In this document: piece by piece, positions 28,240-36,797 of the stretch
Layout: the number at the start of each line of letters is the position of its first letter
Position numbering within the stretch: the first letter of the stretch is position 1
NCBI RefSeq assembly: GCF_018409545.1
Contig: NZ_AP024563.1
Span: 62,001 to 126,000, forward strand
Direction: 5' to 3'
Source of the DNA: Allochromatium tepidum
Lineage (GTDB): Bacteria > Pseudomonadota > Gammaproteobacteria > Chromatiales > Chromatiaceae
DNA length: 64,000 nt
Position numbers and translations under genes: made by a program
The notes under the pieces: generated by a model
Database searches by the model: none
What the model was told of the DNA's origin: nothing
What the model saw: only the letters and a program-made list of their open reading frames with translations

Positions 28240-29343
28240 ATGGGGTTTGTGCTGTCCCCCTCGACTCTGGTCCGACCGGCGCGCGTGCTCCCGCTGCTGC
28301 TCGTGCTGTCGCTGACGCTCGTCGCCTGTCGCGACAAGGCGCCGGTCATGCTCTCGCGCTTCACCGCCTTCGAGACCCAGGTGGATGTGAGTCTGGTCGC
28401 CGTGACCCGCGATCAGGCCGAGCGGGCCGCCGCCCTCGTCGCCCAGGACTTCGCCTATCTGGAGCGGGACTGGGCGAGCGACGGCGAGGCCATGGAGCGC
28501 GTGAACCGGCTCCTGGCCCAGGGCGAGCCCTTCGTGCCGCCGCCGTCCGTCCGGCGTCTGGTCCGGCTCGGTCAGACGCTGGAAGTCGAGAGCGAGGGGC
28601 TGGTCGATCTGGGTCTCGGACGACTGGTTCGGCTCTGGGGCTTCGACTCGGCGAGCGAGTCCGTCCGTCGTCCGCCGACGGGCGAGCGGATCTCGGCTCT
28701 GGTCGCCGCCGCGCCGTCCATGGCCTCGATCGAGATCGAGGGTCTGACCCTGCGCGGACGCGATCCGGCCCTGAGTCTGGATTTCAGTCCCATCGCTCGG
28801 AGTCAGGCCATCGATCTGGCGATCCGGCATCTCAAGGATCTCGGCGTGCGTAACGCACTCATCCAGGCGGGTGGGGAACTGCGTGCCATCGGCGAGCGCA
28901 GCGGCCAGCCCTGGCGCATCCCCGTGCTCCGTCCCAGCGGATCGGCGGTCCTGGCGATCGTGCCGTTGCGCGGCGACGAGGCGCTGGCGACCCTGGGCGA
29001 GCAGGAGCGTGCCTTCACGGATCGGGGCCGCCTCTATCACGCCATCCTCGATCCGCGCACGGGGCGGCCGGCCATCGGGGCCCGCTCGGTCACGGTCCTG
29101 AGCACGGAGACCACGCACGCGGCCGTGGCGGCGCGGGCGCTCTTCATCGCCGGCCCCAAGGACTGGCGGCGTCTGGCGGCGCGACTGGGTGTGCGACAGG
29201 CGCTGCTCGTCGACGCCGAGGGACGTCTGCACATGACGCCGGCGATGGCCGGGCGTCTCGAACTGGTCGACGTCGACGAGCCGATCGAGATCGTCGAACC
29301 CGAATGGCCGGCGCCCGATGGGCAGGACGATCGGCCGTCATGA
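28240..29343 (+). CDS. ApbE-like lipoprotein (FAD:protein FMN transferase family, divergent)
   Basis: 367 residues from ATG 28240 (GGGAG eight bases upstream; ATG 28213 in the same frame is an alternative). A signal peptide ends in a lipobox LVAC about residue 30. The rest follows ApbE: an N-terminal FETQVDVSL/TAFET block, DLGLGRLVRLWGF, DFSPIARSQAIDLAIRHLKDLGVRNALIQAGGELRAIG-type central motif, and HAILDPRTGRPAIGARSVTVL. ApbE attaches FMN to threonine in Rnf/Nqr/Nos-type proteins in the periplasm. Aligned by eye, the usual Lys-Gly of the central motif and the Asp and Thr of the C-terminal Mg site look replaced (Ala and Arg in THAAVAARALFIAG), so transferase activity is doubtful. Its stop overlaps the tonB start (ATGA). 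Confidence 0.75.
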   Translation: MGFVLSPSTLVRPARVLPLLLVLSLTLVACRDKAPVMLSRFTAFETQVDVSLVAVTRDQAERAAALVAQDFAYLERDWASDGEAMERVNRLLAQGEPFVPPPSVRRLVRLGQTLEVESEGLVDLGLGRLVRLWGFDSASESVRRPPTGERISALVAAAPSMASIEIEGLTLRGRDPALSLDFSPIARSQAIDLAIRHLKDLGVRNALIQAGGELRAIGERSGQPWRIPVLRPSGSAVLAIVPLRGDEALATLGEQERAFTDRGRLYHAILDPRTGRPAIGARSVTVLSTETTHAAVAARALFIAGPKDWRRLAARLGVRQALLVDAEGRLHMTPAMAGRLELVDVDEPIEIVEPEWPAPDGQDDRPS

Positions 29344-30350
29344 TCGGAAGTCCCGTCACGATGCTGGAACCGTCGCGTGAACTGGCCACCCAGGGCACGG
29401 GCGTCTCGAGCACGCCCTTCATCGCGGCCCTGGCCGGGGCCGGCTGGCTGCATCTGCTGCTGATCCTGGCCGTCTCCTTCGTGTGGCCCGAGCCGGGGCC
29501 GCCGCCCGAATCGGCGATGGAGGTGATCCTGCTCAAGGACATCGGCGCCGGTGCGCCGAATCGCGCCTCCGAGGCCGCGCTGGCGCAGCGCGATCAGGTG
29601 GGTGAGTCACCGCGCGGCGACGCGGCGATCCCGACCTTCGGTGATGCCCCCGAGGAGACGTCCGATACGCGCGCGGAGACGGATGGACCGGCCACGGAGT
29701 CCGTGCATCCGGCCGAGCCCCCCGAACGCGCGGACGAATCGACGCCGACCGAGGCGCCGCCGCACGACGACCCCTTGGCCCGTCCGGACGCCATGACGCT
29801 GCCGCTGCGGGAGCCGCCGACCGCGCCCGTACTCGCCACCGAGGCCGAGGCCCCGCCCCGCCCGGAGGTCGACCCGCTCACGCCGCGTCAGACGGTCGTC
29901 GACGCGGCCCAGATCCTCTCCAGCCAGGGGCCGGAGGTCGCGCGGCTCACGTCCAGCCGGACAGCCGGCACCGCCAACGGCGCCAAACGCGCGCGACGCA
30001 AGTCGATCAGCGCCAGCACGCGCGAGTTCCGCTACGCCAGCTATCTGGCCGCCTGGGCGCAGAAGGTCGAACGCATCGGCAATCTCAACTATCCGCAGGC
30101 CGCGCGCGATCAGCGTCTCTACGGCAGCCTGATCCTACATGTCGCGGTGCGCGCCGACGGCAGTCTGGAGAACATCCGCGTGGTGCGCTCCTCCGGCTTC
30201 GAGCTGCTCGACGAGGCGGCGATCCGGATCGTCGAGCTGGCCGCGCCCTTCTCGCCCTTTCCGCCCGACATCGCCGCCGAGACCGACGTGCTCGACATCG
30301 TGCGTACCTGGCAGTTCATGCGCGGCGACGTGCTCGGGTGGGAGCGGTGA
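29340..30350 (+). CDS. TonB-family energy transducer (TonB3-like)
   Basis: 336 residues. One N-terminal membrane segment (about residues 28-48) is followed by a long proline/glutamate-rich periplasmic spacer and a C-terminal TonB domain: YPQAARDQRLYGSLILHVAV, RADGSLENIRVVRSSGFELLDEAAIRIV and a closing TWQFMRG. The N-terminal SxxxH-type TonB helix is poorly conserved. The position between gshB and algH matches tonB3 of P. aeruginosa, reported there to be needed for twitching motility; such a link to the adjacent pil cluster is inference here. No exbB/exbD is nearby. Start 29340 overlaps the ApbE-like stop as ATGA; a Met at 29361 is an alternative. Confidence 0.85.
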   Translation: MIGSPVTMLEPSRELATQGTGVSSTPFIAALAGAGWLHLLLILAVSFVWPEPGPPPESAMEVILLKDIGAGAPNRASEAALAQRDQVGESPRGDAAIPTFGDAPEETSDTRAETDGPATESVHPAEPPERADESTPTEAPPHDDPLARPDAMTLPLREPPTAPVLATEAEAPPRPEVDPLTPRQTVVDAAQILSSQGPEVARLTSSRTAGTANGAKRARRKSISASTREFRYASYLAAWAQKVERIGNLNYPQAARDQRLYGSLILHVAVRADGSLENIRVVRSSGFELLDEAAIRIVELAAPFSPFPPDIAAETDVLDIVRTWQFMRGDVLGWER

Positions 30351-30489
30351 ACATGCGGTTCCATGGGACAGCGGGACGAAAGGGCCGTATGATCGTCCTA
30401 TCGAACTGGGGCCGGACGGACGCGACTCGCGTCCCGAGGATGGCTTGTCGCGCTTGCCTCATCATGAGCCGATCAGGATACTAACGCCC

Positions 30490-31053
30490 ATGTCTTTCAG
30501 TACTTCATTGACCAACCATCTCTTGATCGCGATGCCGGGTCTGCAAGACCCCAACTTCGCGCGCACGGTCACCTATATCTGTGAGCACACGGAGCATGGG
30601 GCCATGGGCATCGTGATCAACCGCCCGCTGGAGGTGACGCTCGGCGCACTCCTGGACCAGCTGGAGATCCCGGCCCTGCGTCCGGGCGTGGGTTCCACGC
30701 CCGTCTATCAGGGCGGTCCGGTGCAGACCGACCGCGGCTTCGTGCTGCACACGGCCGGTTACAGCTACGACTCCACGCTCAACATTACGCCCGACATCAG
30801 CGTCACCACCTCGCGCGATATCCTGGAAGCGATCGCCGGCGGCGAGGGGCCGGATCAGGTGCTGATCGCGCTCGGCTATGCCGGCTGGGGCAGCGGTCAG
30901 CTCGAACAGGAGATGAGCGCCAACGCCTGGCTCAACGGCCCGGCGAGCAATGAGATCATCTTCCGCATGGACCCGAGCGCGCGCTGGATGGCCGCCGCCC
31001 AGTTGCTCGGCGTGGATCTGAACCTGATGAGCGGCGAGGCCGGGCACGCTTGA
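30490..31053 (+). CDS. algH: YqgE/AlgH family protein
   Basis: 187 residues starting at ATG 30490; the open frame upstream is not conserved. The family blocks NHLLIAMPGLQDPNFARTV, EHGAMGIVINRP, VYQGGPV, GFVLH and ALGYAGWGSGQLEQEM are all present. The biochemical function is unknown; in Pseudomonas AlgH influences alginate and virulence factor expression. It is followed 16 bases later by ruvX, an arrangement seen in most gammaproteobacteria. The 139 bases before it hold no gene. Confidence 0.95.
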   Translation: MSFSTSLTNHLLIAMPGLQDPNFARTVTYICEHTEHGAMGIVINRPLEVTLGALLDQLEIPALRPGVGSTPVYQGGPVQTDRGFVLHTAGYSYDSTLNITPDISVTTSRDILEAIAGGEGPDQVLIALGYAGWGSGQLEQEMSANAWLNGPASNEIIFRMDPSARWMAAAQLLGVDLNLMSGEAGHA

Positions 31054-31069
31054 CGCGCCAGGGTCGCTC

Positions 31070-31477
31070 ATGACGCTGCTCGGATTCGACTTCGGCCCGC
31101 GCAAGATCGGCGTGGCCGTGGGCCAGACGATCACCCGCTCGGCCACGCCTCTGACCACGCTGCGCAGTCGGGGCGAGCAGCCGGACTGGACGCGCATCGA
31201 GGCCCTGATCCGCGAATGGCGGCCGAGCGCCCTGGTCGTCGGTCTGCCGTTCCGGATGGACGACAAGGAAGTCGAGTGGTCGCCGCGCGTACATCGCTTC
31301 GCCCGCCAGTTGGAAGGACGCTATCGTCTGCCCGTGCATCTGGTCGACGAGCGTCTGACCTCGCGCGAGGCCCATCGTCAACTCGCCGAGCGCGATCGGC
31401 GCACGCCCACGCCGGAAGCCGTGGACGCGCTCGCGGCGGCCCTGATCCTGGAAACCTGGCTCTGTGAGCAAGTCTGA
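31070..31477 (+). CDS. ruvX: Putative pre-16S rRNA nuclease / Holliday junction resolvase RuvX (YqgF)
   Basis: 135 residues. The RNase H-like fold is marked by [17 protein letters not shown] at the N-terminus (first catalytic Asp), [23 protein letters not shown] (second acidic pair) and [14 protein letters not shown] at the C-terminus. In E. coli YqgF processes the 5' end of pre-16S rRNA. It sits between algH and pyrR, overlapping the pyrR start by 14 bases. Confidence 0.94.
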   Translation: MTLLGFDFGPRKIGVAVGQTITRSATPLTTLRSRGEQPDWTRIEALIREWRPSALVVGLPFRMDDKEVEWSPRVHRFARQLEGRYRLPVHLVDERLTSREAHRQLAERDRRTPTPEAVDALAAALILETWLCEQV

Positions 31478-32003
31478 CATCTGGAAGGATGCCGCCGCCA
31501 TCGAGGCGGCCATCGACACCATGACCGAGCGGCTGCGCGAGCGTCTGGAGCGGCGCGGCATCGAGCGTCCGCTCATGATCGGCATCCACACCGGCGGGGT
31601 CTGGGTCGCCGACCGGCTGCACGGGCGGCTGTGACTGGCCGAACCGCTGGGCCATCTGGACATCTCCTTCTATCGCGACGACTTCAGCCGGGTCGGCATG
31701 CATCCGCAGGTGCGCCCGTCCTATCTGCCGGTCGGGGTCGATGACCGGCATCTGATCCTGGTCGACGACGTGCTTCAGAGCGGTCGCACCATCCGCGCCG
31801 CGCTCAACGTGCTGTTCGACTATGGACGGCCGGCCTCGGTGACGCTGGCCGTGCTGGTCGAGCGCGACGGACGCGAGCTGCCGATCGCCGCCGATGTCGC
31901 CGGGTTCGAGGCCGGTTTCGGCATCGATGAACAGATCAAGCTCAGCGGGCCCGAGCCGTTGCTCATGCTGCGCGCCCGCCGGGGCGCACACCCGGTTCGC
32001 TGA
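31464..32003 (+). pseudogene. pyrR: PyrR bifunctional pyrimidine regulator/UPRTase, interrupted by TGA
   Basis: GTG start at 31464 inside the end of ruvX. The product reads as a normal PyrR ([20 protein letters not shown], then [38 protein letters not shown] with the PRPP-binding motif, and [10 protein letters not shown]) except that codon 57, at 31632-31634, is TGA where relatives have a small residue, usually glycine (GGA to TGA is one base). No frameshift is seen and everything downstream is intact. As written only a 56-residue peptide lacking the PRPP loop would be made. No selenocysteine logic applies to this family. Either a recent nonsense mutation or a sequence error. Confidence 0.8.
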
Positions 32004-32046
32004 TCCGTACAGTCCGGCTCAGTCCATCCATCCGTACCGGAATTCC

Positions 32047-33048
32047 ATGACGACGCCCAATCCACAGCTCGACGCCCAAGGTCGGCTCAAGCACTTCCTC
32101 ACCATCGACGGACTGAGCCGTGAACTCCTGACCGAAATCCTCGATCAGTCCGAGGGCTTCCTCGGCGTGTCCCGGCAGGCGGTCAAGAAGGTGCCGCTGT
32201 GTCGCGGCAAGGTCGTGGCCAATCTGTTCTTCGAGACCAGCACCCGCACCCGTACCACCTTCGAGCTCGCGGCCAAACGGCTCTCGGCCGACGTGCTCAA
32301 TCTCAACATCTCGACCTCGGCCACGGCCAAGGGCGAGACCCTGCTCGACACCCTGCGCAATCTGGAAGCCATGCACGTCGACATGTTCGTGGTGCGTCAT
32401 GCGTCCAGCGGCACCGCGCACTTCATGGCCGCCCATGCCGCGCCGCACGTGAGCATCGTCAACGCCGGCGACGGACGTCATGCGCATCCGACCCAGGCCA
32501 TGCTCGACATGCTCACCATCCGTCGCCACAAGCCGGACTTCAGCCGACTGCGTGTGGCCATCGTCGGCGACATCCTGCACTCGCGCGTGGCGCGCTCGCA
32601 GATGATCGCGCTCAGGACGCTCGGCGTGCCCGATGTGCGCGTCATCGCCCCGCGCACCCTGCTGCCGACACGGGTCGAGGAGGCGTTCGGAGTCACGGCC
32701 TATCATGATCTGAGCGAGGGCGTGCGCGATGCCGACGTGGTCATCATGCTGCGCATCCAGCGCGAGCGCATGAACAGCGCACTCCTGCCGAGCGAGCACG
32801 AATACTTCCAGCTCTTCGGGCTGACCGAGGAGCGGCTCTCGACCGCGCGCCCGGATGCCATCGTCATGCATCCGGGGCCGATCAATCGCGGGGTCGAGAT
32901 GGATTCGCAGGTCGCCGACGGGCGTCGCTCGGTGATCCTGGAGCAGGTGACGAACGGCATCGCGGTGCGCATGGCGGTGATGTCCATGTGTCTCGGCAAT
33001 CAGCATCTCGGCAACAGCCAGAGCCAGGAAGAAGCGACCCATGCTTAA
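32047..33048 (+). CDS. pyrB: Aspartate carbamoyltransferase catalytic subunit
   Basis: 333 residues from ATG 32047. The carbamoyl-phosphate loop STRTRTTFE is at about 65-73, followed by [37 protein letters not shown]-type block ([16 protein letters not shown]), [12 protein letters not shown] and [12 protein letters not shown]. It catalyses the first committed step of pyrimidine synthesis. No pyrI regulatory subunit is present; as in Pseudomonas, this class A-type enzyme is expected to assemble with the pyrC' product encoded directly downstream with an 8-base overlap. Confidence 0.97.
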   Translation: MTTPNPQLDAQGRLKHFLTIDGLSRELLTEILDQSEGFLGVSRQAVKKVPLCRGKVVANLFFETSTRTRTTFELAAKRLSADVLNLNISTSATAKGETLLDTLRNLEAMHVDMFVVRHASSGTAHFMAAHAAPHVSIVNAGDGRHAHPTQAMLDMLTIRRHKPDFSRLRVAIVGDILHSRVARSQMIALRTLGVPDVRVIAPRTLLPTRVEEAFGVTAYHDLSEGVRDADVVIMLRIQRERMNSALLPSEHEYFQLFGLTEERLSTARPDAIVMHPGPINRGVEMDSQVADGRRSVILEQVTNGIAVRMAVMSMCLGNQHLGNSQSQEEATHA

Positions 33049-34327
33049 CGCCCCCCGCCTCAGCATCCGTCACGGACGGCTCATCGATCCGGCCGGCGGG
33101 CACGATGCCGTCGCCGACATCCATCTCGCCGAGGGCCGGGTGCTGGCCATCGGCGCCGCGCCCAGCGGCTTCCAGCCCGACCGCACGCTGGATGCGCGCG
33201 GGCAGGTGGTCTGTCCGGGGTTCGTCGATCTGTGCGCGCGGGTGCGTGAACCCGGTCTCGAACAGAAGGCGACCATCGCCAGCGAGGGGCGCGCGGCGGC
33301 CGCATCCGGCGTCACCACGCTCTGCTGTCCGCCCGACACCCGTCCGGTCATCGACAATCCGGCGGTGGCGCGGCTGATCCATCAGATCTCCAAGCGCCAT
33401 GGTCTGACGCGCGTACTGCCGATCGGGGCCATGACCGTGGGGCTGGAGGGCAAGTCCATCACCGAGATGGCCGCGCTCAAGCTCGCCGGCTGTCCGGCGC
33501 TCGGTCAGGCCGATCGCCCGATCCGCGACACCCAGGTCCAGCGCCGTGCGCTCGAATATGCCGCGACCTTCGGACTGACGCTGTTCCTGCTGCCGCTCGA
33601 CCCCGAACTGAGCGCGGGCGGTTGCGCGCACGAGGGCGTCGTCAGCACTCGACTCGGGTTGCCCGGCATCCCCGAGGCCGCCGAGACCGTGGCCGTGGCG
33701 CGTGATCTGGCGCTGGCCGAGCAGACCGGGGCGCGCATCCATTTCCGCGGACTCTCGACCGCGCGCGGGGTCGAGATGCTGGCCGAGGCGCGTGCGCGCG
33801 GGGTGCGGGCAAGCGGCGACGTGGCGCTGCATCAGCTCTTTCTCACCGAGCATGACCTGGAACATTTCGACGCCAACTGTCATCTCGTCCCGCCGCTGCG
33901 CACGCCGGCCGATCGCGATGCGCTACGCGCGGCGCTGGCCGATGGGGTGCTGACGGCGGTCTGCTCGGACCATCAGCCGCACGACCCGGATGCCAAGCTC
34001 GGCCCCTTCCCCGAGACCGCGCCCGGACTCTCGGGCCTGGAGACCGTGCTGCCGCTGGCGCTGCGGCTGGTCGAGGAGGGCGTGCTCGATCTCATGGGCA
34101 TGATCGAGCGGCTCACGGTCGGACCGGCCGCCATCCTGGAGCGTGACCTGGGACGCCTCGCGCCCGGTACTGCGGCTGATCTCTGTGTCTTCGACCCTGA
34201 AGCGCTCTGGACGCCGTCGCCGGCGACCTGGATCAGTCAGGGACACAACACGCCCTTCATGGGGCACGAGTTGCGCGGACGGGTGAGCTGGACGCTGCTC
34301 GGGGGGCGGATCGTCTTCGAGCGTTGA
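33041..34327 (+). CDS. Dihydroorotase-like protein, probably non-catalytic (PyrC'/PyrX)
   Basis: 428 residues with the type I dihydroorotase layout. At the first metal site, where active enzymes have D-x-H-x-H followed by REPG, this protein has [10 protein letters not shown]: residues 65 and 67 are Cys and Arg instead of His. The later CSDHQPHD site is kept, as is [13 protein letters not shown]. Loss of the HxH pair is the hallmark of the pseudo-dihydroorotase PyrC' that forms a dodecameric complex with PyrB in Pseudomonas and serves a structural role. A true pyrC should exist elsewhere in the genome. Translationally coupled to pyrB. Confidence 0.9.
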   Translation: MLNAPRLSIRHGRLIDPAGGHDAVADIHLAEGRVLAIGAAPSGFQPDRTLDARGQVVCPGFVDLCARVREPGLEQKATIASEGRAAAASGVTTLCCPPDTRPVIDNPAVARLIHQISKRHGLTRVLPIGAMTVGLEGKSITEMAALKLAGCPALGQADRPIRDTQVQRRALEYAATFGLTLFLLPLDPELSAGGCAHEGVVSTRLGLPGIPEAAETVAVARDLALAEQTGARIHFRGLSTARGVEMLAEARARGVRASGDVALHQLFLTEHDLEHFDANCHLVPPLRTPADRDALRAALADGVLTAVCSDHQPHDPDAKLGPFPETAPGLSGLETVLPLALRLVEEGVLDLMGMIERLTVGPAAILERDLGRLAPGTAADLCVFDPEALWTPSPATWISQGHNTPFMGHELRGRVSWTLLGGRIVFER

Positions 34328-34408
34328 TCCCGATACAACGTAAACAGTGAGCCGCCGGGCGCGTTCTTCCAGCGCACTGGTGTCTCCCGACTGGTGGAGG
34401 CATGGCCA

Positions 34409-36286
34409 ATGCAACGCTATCTGATCCGCTTCACGATGCTCTTGGTCCTGATCCTGGGATGGTCGCTCAGGCTCTCAACGGCCGATGCCGTGACACTCGT
34501 CGCCGATCGGCCTTCGCCGCAACCCGCCGGCACCACCATCACCTTCACCATCGACGCGCAAGGGACGACGAACGCGCTCTACCGCCTGAGCGCCGGTCCG
34601 GCACAGGGGCCGGGACAGCCCGAGATCGTCTACGACGGCTCGCGCGACGACACCCTGGAATGGACGCGGATCGATCCGGGTGTCTATCGCATCGTGGCGA
34701 CGGTCCTGAACGCCGACACCGGCGAGGAACAGGTCGTCGAGCAACTCTTCAACATCGAGCCGGCCGTGCCGCCGGATACCTCCTGGGCGATGGTGCTGCC
34801 GACCTCAAACCCGCTGGTGGCGCTCTATGTCGCGCCGCCCTGTCCGCCGCCGGCACGGATGCACGTGCGCTTCGAGGCTCCGGGTGACGGACGGGTCCAG
34901 GCGACCGGCCCGAAACGCTGTGAACCGGGCGTTCCGCTGCATTTCCTGGTGGCCGGGATGCGCGAACGGACCACCTACCGGATGCGGCACGAGATCCTCG
35001 GGCCGTTCGATGAGGTCATGGTCGGCTCGGACGCGATCGATTTCACCACCGGCGAGGCGCTGATCGCGATCTCGGAGCATCATCCCGTGTCGCTCGATAG
35101 CGGACAGGACGCGACGACCGAACCCCTGATCTGGAGCTCGACCCTCATCGGCAATCCGACGCTCGGACTCGGTCCCTACATCCACGCGACCGATCTCGAG
35201 GGGCGACTGGTTTGGTATCTGGATACACCCACATGGGCGATTCGACCGAGCCACGGCGGTACGCTCTGGGTCGTCCGGCCCGACCCGATCAGCGGCGTCC
35301 GCGACACCGTGCCGGCCAAGGTCGATCTGCTGGGGCGGGTCGTCAGGCAGACCACGGTCGAGGCGCTCAACCGCCAGCTCGCGCGTCTCGGATACGCGGA
35401 TCGCATCAACGACATCCATCACGACGTGCGCGACCTGCCGGATGGCCGGATCGCCTTCATCTCGACGGTCGAGCGTCTGGTCACGGACGTGCAGGGACCG
35501 GGGACGGTCTCGGTGCTCGGCGACATGATCCTCGTCACCGATCAGAATTTCGTGATCCAGTGGGTCTGGAACGGTTGGGATCATCTGGATCCGACCCGGC
35601 CGGCGACGCTCGGCGAGGTCTGCGCGATCGGTGACGCCGGCTGTCCGCCCTTTCATCTGGCCGAGCAGTCAAACGACTGGATGCATTCCAACAGTCTGGC
35701 CTATACGCCGGACGGCAATCTGATTCTCTCGGTCAGACATCAGGACTGGATCGTCAAGGTCGAGTATGCCGACGGCGCCGGGGATGGGCATGTGCTGTGG
35801 CGGCTCGGACCCGAAGGGGATTTCGCTCTGGTCGGCGGCACGGCGGATGACTGGTTCTCGCACACCCATGACGCGCAGTTCATCAGCGAGAACCGGATTC
35901 TGGTCTACGACAACAGCAATCTGCGTTGCGCGGGAGAGACCCCGCCGCCCGACTGCCGGAGTCGGGGTCAGGTGTGGGAGATCGACGAGCGGACGATGAC
36001 GGCCGAGCTGGTCTTCGATCAGGATCTCGGCGACTTCGCCTTCGCGGTCGGTTCGGCGCAGCGACTGCTGGACGGCGGCTACTGGTTCAATTCCGGAATG
36101 CTCGGCAGCTTCGCCGAACCGCGCACGACCTTTCTGGACGTCGGACCGGATGGGGCGACGCGACGCCGGATCGAACTCGATATGTTCCACTACCGCTCCT
36201 ATCGTCTGCGCGACCTCTACTCGGTTCCGCCGTCCTGGGACACGCCGGCCTGGAACAGCCATCCGCGCCGGCTGTCCACCTGGTAG
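34409..36286 (+). CDS. Aryl-sulfate sulfotransferase (AssT) family protein
   Basis: 625 residues; start at ATG 34409 with GGAGG nine bases upstream. A signal peptide of about 25-30 residues leads to an Ig-like N-terminal domain and then a beta-propeller arylsulfotransferase domain. The propeller carries INDIHHDVRDLPDGRIAF, NDWMHSNSLAYTPDGNLILS, SVRHQDWIVKVEY and WFSHTHDAQFISENRILVYDNSN; the histidines in HHD, WMHSN, RHQ and SHTHD correspond in order to active-site histidines known from bacterial PAPS-independent ASST, where one His is transiently sulfurylated. Such enzymes move sulfate between phenols in the periplasm. No DsbA/DsbB-like partner, often encoded beside assT, is adjacent. Cysteines are present in several pairs. 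Confidence 0.85.
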   Translation: MQRYLIRFTMLLVLILGWSLRLSTADAVTLVADRPSPQPAGTTITFTIDAQGTTNALYRLSAGPAQGPGQPEIVYDGSRDDTLEWTRIDPGVYRIVATVLNADTGEEQVVEQLFNIEPAVPPDTSWAMVLPTSNPLVALYVAPPCPPPARMHVRFEAPGDGRVQATGPKRCEPGVPLHFLVAGMRERTTYRMRHEILGPFDEVMVGSDAIDFTTGEALIAISEHHPVSLDSGQDATTEPLIWSSTLIGNPTLGLGPYIHATDLEGRLVWYLDTPTWAIRPSHGGTLWVVRPDPISGVRDTVPAKVDLLGRVVRQTTVEALNRQLARLGYADRINDIHHDVRDLPDGRIAFISTVERLVTDVQGPGTVSVLGDMILVTDQNFVIQWVWNGWDHLDPTRPATLGEVCAIGDAGCPPFHLAEQSNDWMHSNSLAYTPDGNLILSVRHQDWIVKVEYADGAGDGHVLWRLGPEGDFALVGGTADDWFSHTHDAQFISENRILVYDNSNLRCAGETPPPDCRSRGQVWEIDERTMTAELVFDQDLGDFAFAVGSAQRLLDGGYWFNSGMLGSFAEPRTTFLDVGPDGATRRRIELDMFHYRSYRLRDLYSVPPSWDTPAWNSHPRRLSTW

Positions 36287-36313
36287 GTGTGCGTCTCCAT
36301 CGGCAGGTGCACC

Positions 36314-36327
36314 TTGACTTACATCAA
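36314..36327. promoter_or_regulatory. FNR/DNR-like operator
   Basis: TTGAC-TTAC-ATCAA differs from the FNR-type consensus TTGAT-N4-ATCAA at one position. It lies 28 bases after the arylsulfotransferase stop, so it should serve the downstream gene hcp, a typical FNR/DNR target, yet hcp starts 470 bases away. Removing the hairpin-bounded element between them (36407-36785) would bring it to about 91 bases, a normal activation distance. Confidence 0.55.
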
Positions 36328-36328
36328 G

Positions 36329-36370
36329 TCGTTCGATGGCGCGAAATGAGATGCTCGCGCCATCGAACGA
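36329..36370 (+). terminator. Long perfect hairpin after the arylsulfotransferase gene
   Basis: Arms 36329-36344 and 36355-36370 pair over 16 bases with a 10-base loop. The stem is GC-rich, but no T run follows, so it may be a terminator of the upstream gene, an mRNA-end stabiliser, or an operator-like element next to the FNR-like box. Confidence 0.5.
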
Positions 36371-36406
36371 TCCTGTTGATCCGAAGCGAGAGCGAGTCTG
36401 CCGTCA

Positions 36407-36785
36407 ACTACCCCGCCCTGAAGGGCGGAGCTTGTGAGAGCAAGCTGGGTTGACCAGCCTCAGCCCGCCTGACCGGGACGGTCGAAAGGGGCTCCGTGTG
36501 CCACAGGTCGTCAAGACTCACCGGCGGATGCTTCCTCAGTCCGCCGCTCTGAAAGGTCGGGATCATGCAGGCGCAAGGTAAAGCGCCGAAGGTTTTGATC
36601 GCCGCGCCGGCGGGAGCCGGTTGCACACATTGGCGAGGGGAGCGACCACGCCGCGAGGTGTCGTCCGTCACCAGGCCCTTACGGGCAGAGCCTCACGGCC
36701 CGGCAGGTGGAAAGCCTGCACCTGTTTCCGGCGGCTGCACGGTCGTAGCCGCTCTCCCTCCCCGCCCTGAAGGACGGGGTTTCTC
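36407..36785. mobile_element. Hairpin-bounded non-coding element, IS200/IS605-like remnant or MITE
   Basis: The left end has a CCGCCCT-GA-AGGGCGG hairpin (36413-36428) immediately followed by AGCTTG-TGAGAG-CAAGCT (36429-36446). The right end has a near-identical hairpin CCCCGCCCT-GA-AGGACGGGG (36760-36779). Subterminal hairpins of this 'CCCTGAAGGG' kind are typical of IS200/IS605-family ends. The ~330 bases between contain no transposase or TnpB sequence and only chance open frames. It is best explained as a deletion derivative or non-autonomous element, perhaps retaining the right-end non-coding RNA region of a TnpB element. Ends are placed by eye. Confidence 0.5.
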
Positions 36786-36797
36786 GCGGAGGAACTG

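Noticed and set aside
31632-31634. TGA in pyrR as a selenocysteine codon
   Set aside because: PyrR has no catalytic Cys/Sec at this position and no SECIS-like hairpin is seen directly downstream.
34402-34887. Alternative plus-strand frame starting ATGGCCAATGC
   Set aside because: It overlaps the arylsulfotransferase in another frame, has no signal peptide or domain; the ATG at 34409 fits both RBS spacing and signal peptide.
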